Shown piece after piece: positions 5,124-7,311 of a stretch of 7,311 bases of DNA. Each line of letters starts with the position of its first letter. Positions within the stretch are counted from its first letter, which is position 1. A program made the position numbers and the translations under genes. The DNA comes from Gracilibacteraceae bacterium (GTDB lineage Bacteria; Bacillota; Desulfitobacteriia; Desulfitobacteriales; Syntrophobotulaceae): the NCBI GenBank assembly GCA_031255985.1, contig JAIRRL010000186.1:1-7311 (forward strand). The letters are read 5' to 3'. The notes beneath the pieces are model-generated. The model searched no databases and was not told where the DNA came from. It saw nothing but the letters and a program-made list of their open reading frames with translations.

Positions 5124-6542
5124 GTGATTCGGCTATATAACACAATGAACCGCCGGAAGGAAGAATTTATTCCGCGCGAACCCGGCAAAGTATCCATTTA
5201 CGCCTGCGGGCCAACGGTTTATGATTATTTCCACCTGGGCAACGCCAGAATGTTAGTTGTTTTCGATATGATCCGGCGTTATTTTACCTGGCGTGGTTAC
5301 ACGGTCAATTATGTGCAGAATTTTACCGACGTTGACGATAAAATAATTGCCCGCGCCAGAGAGGAAAACAGCGGGACGGACGCTCTGGCGGCAAAATATA
5401 TCGACGCTTATTTTACGGACGCGGCCGCTTTGCGCATACAAAAAGCGACGGTTCACCCGCGGGCGACGGAAAACATCGCGGAAATGCGGGATATTATCAG
5501 CGGCCTTATCGAAAAAGGACTGGCTTACGCGACGGAAGGGGACGTTTATTACGCCGTTGACCGTTTTGCCGGGTACGGCAAGCTTTCCGGCCGCTCGACC
5601 GAGGATATGGTCGCCGGCGCCCGTGTTGATCCTAATCCCCGCAAGCGCGGCCCGATGGATTTTGCCCTGTGGAAAAAAGCGAAAGAAGGGGAGCCGTCCT
5701 GGCCGAGTCCCTGGGGACCCGGCCGCCCCGGCTGGCATATCGAATGTTCCGCCATGTCGCTTAAACACCTCGGCCCTTCCTTTGATATTCACGGCGGCGG
5801 CGGCGACTTGATTTTTCCGCATCATGAAAATGAAATCGCGCAGACGGAAGGTTATCTGGATGGAAAAATCATGGCCCGCTACTGGATGCACAACGCCTTT
5901 ATCACGATTAACCAGGAAAAAATGTCCAAGTCGGAAGGCAATTTTTTTCTCATACGGGATCTGCTGAAAAAATGGAGCGGCGATATAGTGCGTTTTTATT
6001 TGCTGGGAACGCATTACCGCAGCCCGCTGGATTTTGACGGGGAAAAACTGGTGATGGCGGGCAAGGGGCTGGAGCGGCTGAAAACAGCCTGGCGCCTGGC
6101 GGAGGAAGGCGCGAGCCGGCCGGGGGGGACAAAGACGGATTTGCGCGCGGCGGCGGCGGCGGCGCGGCGGGATTTCACCGCGGCGATGGACGACGATTTT
6201 AATTCCGCTCAGGCTTACGCCGCGCTTTTCGATCTGGCCCACAGTCTCAATATTGCGGCGGCGGCGGCGGACGCGCTGCCGGCGGCGCTGACAGAAGCGG
6301 CGGCGACGCTGCGCGAGCTGGCTTCGGTTTTGGGTTTGGTGATCACGCCGGAAGCAGCCGGGGCTTTGGGGGCGGAAGAGGCGCGGATCGCGGCCTTGAT
6401 GACTTTGCTTATTGATATTCGCGCCGGGGCCAGAGCGAAAAAAGATTGGCCGACGGCGGATTTAATCCGGGATCGTTTGAAAGAGGCCGGTTTAGTGATT
6501 GAGGACACGCCGCAGGGCGCCCGCTGGTACTCGGCGCCGTGA
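5124..6542 (+). CDS. cysS: Cysteinyl-tRNA synthetase
   Basis: Class I aminoacyl-tRNA synthetase charging tRNA-Cys with cysteine in the cytoplasm. The 472-residue length is typical. The Rossmann catalytic domain carries the HIGH-type signature as HLGN (37-40) and KMSKS at 266-270. The zinc site that selects cysteine is intact: C28 in CGPTVYDY, C208 in WHIECSAM, and H233 and E237 in PHHENE. TDVDDKI (68-74) is another family block. A DALR-type helical domain spans about 343-400, and the C-terminal anticodon-binding part ends with ADLIRDRLKEAGLVIEDTP (445-463). The GTG start has GGGAGG 8 nt upstream. The region 341-348 and the segment around 378-400 are unusually Ala-rich, encoded by GCG-type runs, and a G7 homopolymer lies at 6122-6128. 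It is first gene of the cysS-mrnC-thyX group; its TGA overlaps the mrnC GTG by 4 nt. Confidence 0.98.
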   Translation: MIRLYNTMNRRKEEFIPREPGKVSIYACGPTVYDYFHLGNARMLVVFDMIRRYFTWRGYTVNYVQNFTDVDDKIIARAREENSGTDALAAKYIDAYFTDAAALRIQKATVHPRATENIAEMRDIISGLIEKGLAYATEGDVYYAVDRFAGYGKLSGRSTEDMVAGARVDPNPRKRGPMDFALWKKAKEGEPSWPSPWGPGRPGWHIECSAMSLKHLGPSFDIHGGGGDLIFPHHENEIAQTEGYLDGKIMARYWMHNAFITINQEKMSKSEGNFFLIRDLLKKWSGDIVRFYLLGTHYRSPLDFDGEKLVMAGKGLERLKTAWRLAEEGASRPGGTKTDLRAAAAAARRDFTAAMDDDFNSAQAYAALFDLAHSLNIAAAAADALPAALTEAAATLRELASVLGLVITPEAAGALGAEEARIAALMTLLIDIRAGARAKKDWPTADLIRDRLKEAGLVIEDTPQGARWYSAP

Positions 6543-6982
6543 AGACGGACGGCGCCGGGTGGCGCGGTTATAATATCACGGCTCTGGCTTGGCTGGGCGA
6601 CGCCGTTTTTGAGCTATGGGTGCGCGAACATCTGCTGACGGGCGGCGCCGCCGCCAAAGCCGATGAACTGCATTTGCGCGCCGTGGCCCTCGTGCGGGCC
6701 GAAAGTCAGGCGGAACTGATTCTCCGCCTGAAACCTTTTTTGACGGAAGAGGAAGCGTATGTGTGCAAACTCGGACGCAATACCGGCGGCCGGCGGCCTC
6801 AGGGCGCGGATCTTGCCGCCTATCGCCAGGCGACGGCGCTGGAAGTTTTAGCAGGTTATTGGCATATCACCGGCCAGAAGGCCCGTTTGGAGGAAATGCT
6901 GGGGAAGATGCTGGAGAATGTAACGGAGAAGATGACGGAGAATGTGACGGAGAATGTGACGGAGAAGATCGCATGGAAGTGA
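6539..6982 (+). CDS. mrnC: Mini-ribonuclease III with a repeat-encoded C-terminal tail
   Basis: Double-strand-specific endoribonuclease made of an RNase III catalytic domain without the dsRNA-binding domain; in Bacillus it matures the ends of 23S rRNA. 147 residues, somewhat longer than the roughly 130-145 usual for the family. The catalytic motif ALAWLGDAVFELWVREHL (15-32) includes the probable metal ligand D21. The second conserved block, GRNTGG (79-84) to YRQATALEVLAGY (95-107), includes the probable catalytic E102. The last ~30 residues are a four-residue repeat (LEEM, LGKM, LENV, TEKM, TENV, TENV, TEKI) before AWK, encoded by 12-bp DNA repeats. The GTG start overlaps the cysS stop (GTGA) and has no clear ribosome binding site, which fits translational coupling. 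The cysS-mrnC-thyX neighbourhood is familiar in Bacillota. The tail is probably dispensable for catalysis (inference). Confidence 0.93.
   Translation: MKTDGAGWRGYNITALAWLGDAVFELWVREHLLTGGAAAKADELHLRAVALVRAESQAELILRLKPFLTEEEAYVCKLGRNTGGRRPQGADLAAYRQATALEVLAGYWHITGQKARLEEMLGKMLENVTEKMTENVTENVTEKIAWK
6889..6972 (+). repeat. Seven 12-bp tandem units at the 3' end of mrnC
   Basis: Consecutive 12-bp units start at 6889, 6901, 6913, 6925, 6937, 6949 and 6961. The inner units follow GGAGAA(G/T)(A/G)TGAC; those at 6937 and 6949 are identical (GGAGAATGTGAC) and the first two are the most diverged. The unit is a multiple of three, so gain or loss of copies would lengthen or shorten the Mini-III tail without a frameshift. 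Each unit from 6913 on carries GGAG, and the last one serves as the ribosome binding site of thyX at 6973. Confidence 0.9.
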
Positions 6983-7311
6983 ATCTGATTTCATACACGC
7001 CGGAACCGGAAAAAGTCGTCGCCGCCGCCGCCCGGCTTTGTTATTCCGCCGTCGCCGCGCCTGAACTGCTGGCTGGGCTGGAGAGGGAAAACACTGTCCG
7101 TTTGGTGGAAAAATTATACAGCATGGGTCATTTGTCCACTTTTGAGCATGTCAGTTTTCAATTTTCCGTGGACGGCGTTTCGCGCGCCTTGTCGCATCAA
7201 CTGGTGCGGCACCGAATTGCCAGTTATTCCCAGCGCTCGCAGCGTTATACGCGGGAAACGGGATTTCGCTATGTGATCCCGCCCTCGGTGCGAAAAAACT
7301 CCGAGGCGCTA
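6973..7311 (+). CDS. thyX: Flavin-dependent thymidylate synthase ThyX, 3' end beyond window
   Basis: Makes dTMP from dUMP using methylenetetrahydrofolate, with FAD and NADPH as redox partners; an alternative to ThyA. The first 113 residues are visible, about half of a usual ThyX, and remain open to the right edge. The diagnostic RHR-x7-S motif is intact at 79-89 (RHRIASYSQRS), followed by QRYTRE (90-95). STFEHVSFQFSV (55-66) is another typical block. The ATG at 6973 overlaps the end of mrnC by 10 nt and has GGAG (6961-6964) 8 nt upstream, supplied by the last 12-bp repeat. A GTG at 6979 is a less likely start. It shares the transcript with cysS and mrnC. Confidence 0.96.
   Translation, partial: MEVNLISYTPEPEKVVAAAARLCYSAVAAPELLAGLERENTVRLVEKLYSMGHLSTFEHVSFQFSVDGVSRALSHQLVRHRIASYSQRSQRYTRETGFRYVIPPSVRKNSEAL

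Noticed and set aside
5253..6242. Minus-strand open frame of 329 codons opposite cysS
   Set aside because: Long antisense frames are expected in GC-rich genes. The plus strand has every CysRS signature, while this translation is Arg/Pro/Gly-rich and featureless.
6889..6972. CRISPR-like or mobile-element repeat
   Set aside because: The units are contiguous 12-mers without spacers and lie within a coding frame, so this is a coding microsatellite-type repeat.

Overview
The window reads as ordinary chromosome of an anaerobic Bacillota (Firmicutes), perhaps a Negativicutes or Peptococcaceae-like lineage. This is inferred from a stand-alone flavodiiron protein, a helicase that reads like Bacillus CshA, Mini-ribonuclease III beside cysS, and flavin-dependent ThyX. 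Base composition is moderately GC-rich, with many GCG/GCC codons and frequent GTG starts. I see no tRNA or rRNA gene, CRISPR array, insertion sequence or phage gene.

Left part (1-2503, minus strand): fprA (flavodiiron protein) is followed 63 bp downstream by cshA (DEAD-box RNA helicase), whose C-terminus runs off the left edge. No terminator is visible between them, so they may be co-transcribed as an oxygen/NO-detoxification gene followed by an RNA-remodelling gene.

Middle control region (2504-2747): two divergent sigma-A-type promoters flank a perfect 13-bp inverted repeat and an A/T tract. The rightward promoter matches consensus exactly (TTGACA, 17 bp, TATAAT). The leftward one, for fprA, has a perfect -10 and a weak -35. 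The inverted repeat is the best candidate operator in the window.

Plus-strand cluster (2748-5039): an MTH1187-family thiamine-binding-type protein overlaps by 4 nt a gene for an unrecognised membrane-anchored coiled-coil protein. A family 2 glycosyltransferase follows 46 bp later, behind a GC-rich hairpin. The anchored protein and the glycosyltransferase suggest an envelope-related function, but neither has a substrate I can name.

Right part (5040-7311, plus strand): a promoter directly precedes cysS (cysteinyl-tRNA synthetase), mrnC (Mini-RNase III, 23S rRNA maturation) and thyX (thymidylate synthase, cut by the right edge). The genes overlap by 4 and 10 nt, so this is a tightly coupled housekeeping operon. 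A 12-bp tandem repeat makes up the end of mrnC, and its last copy also provides the thyX ribosome binding site.

I found no convincing new multi-gene system. The items most worth a second look are the unknown anchored protein, the repeat-built mrnC tail with its dual role, the divergent operator region, and the 18-bp duplication plus hairpin ahead of the glycosyltransferase.
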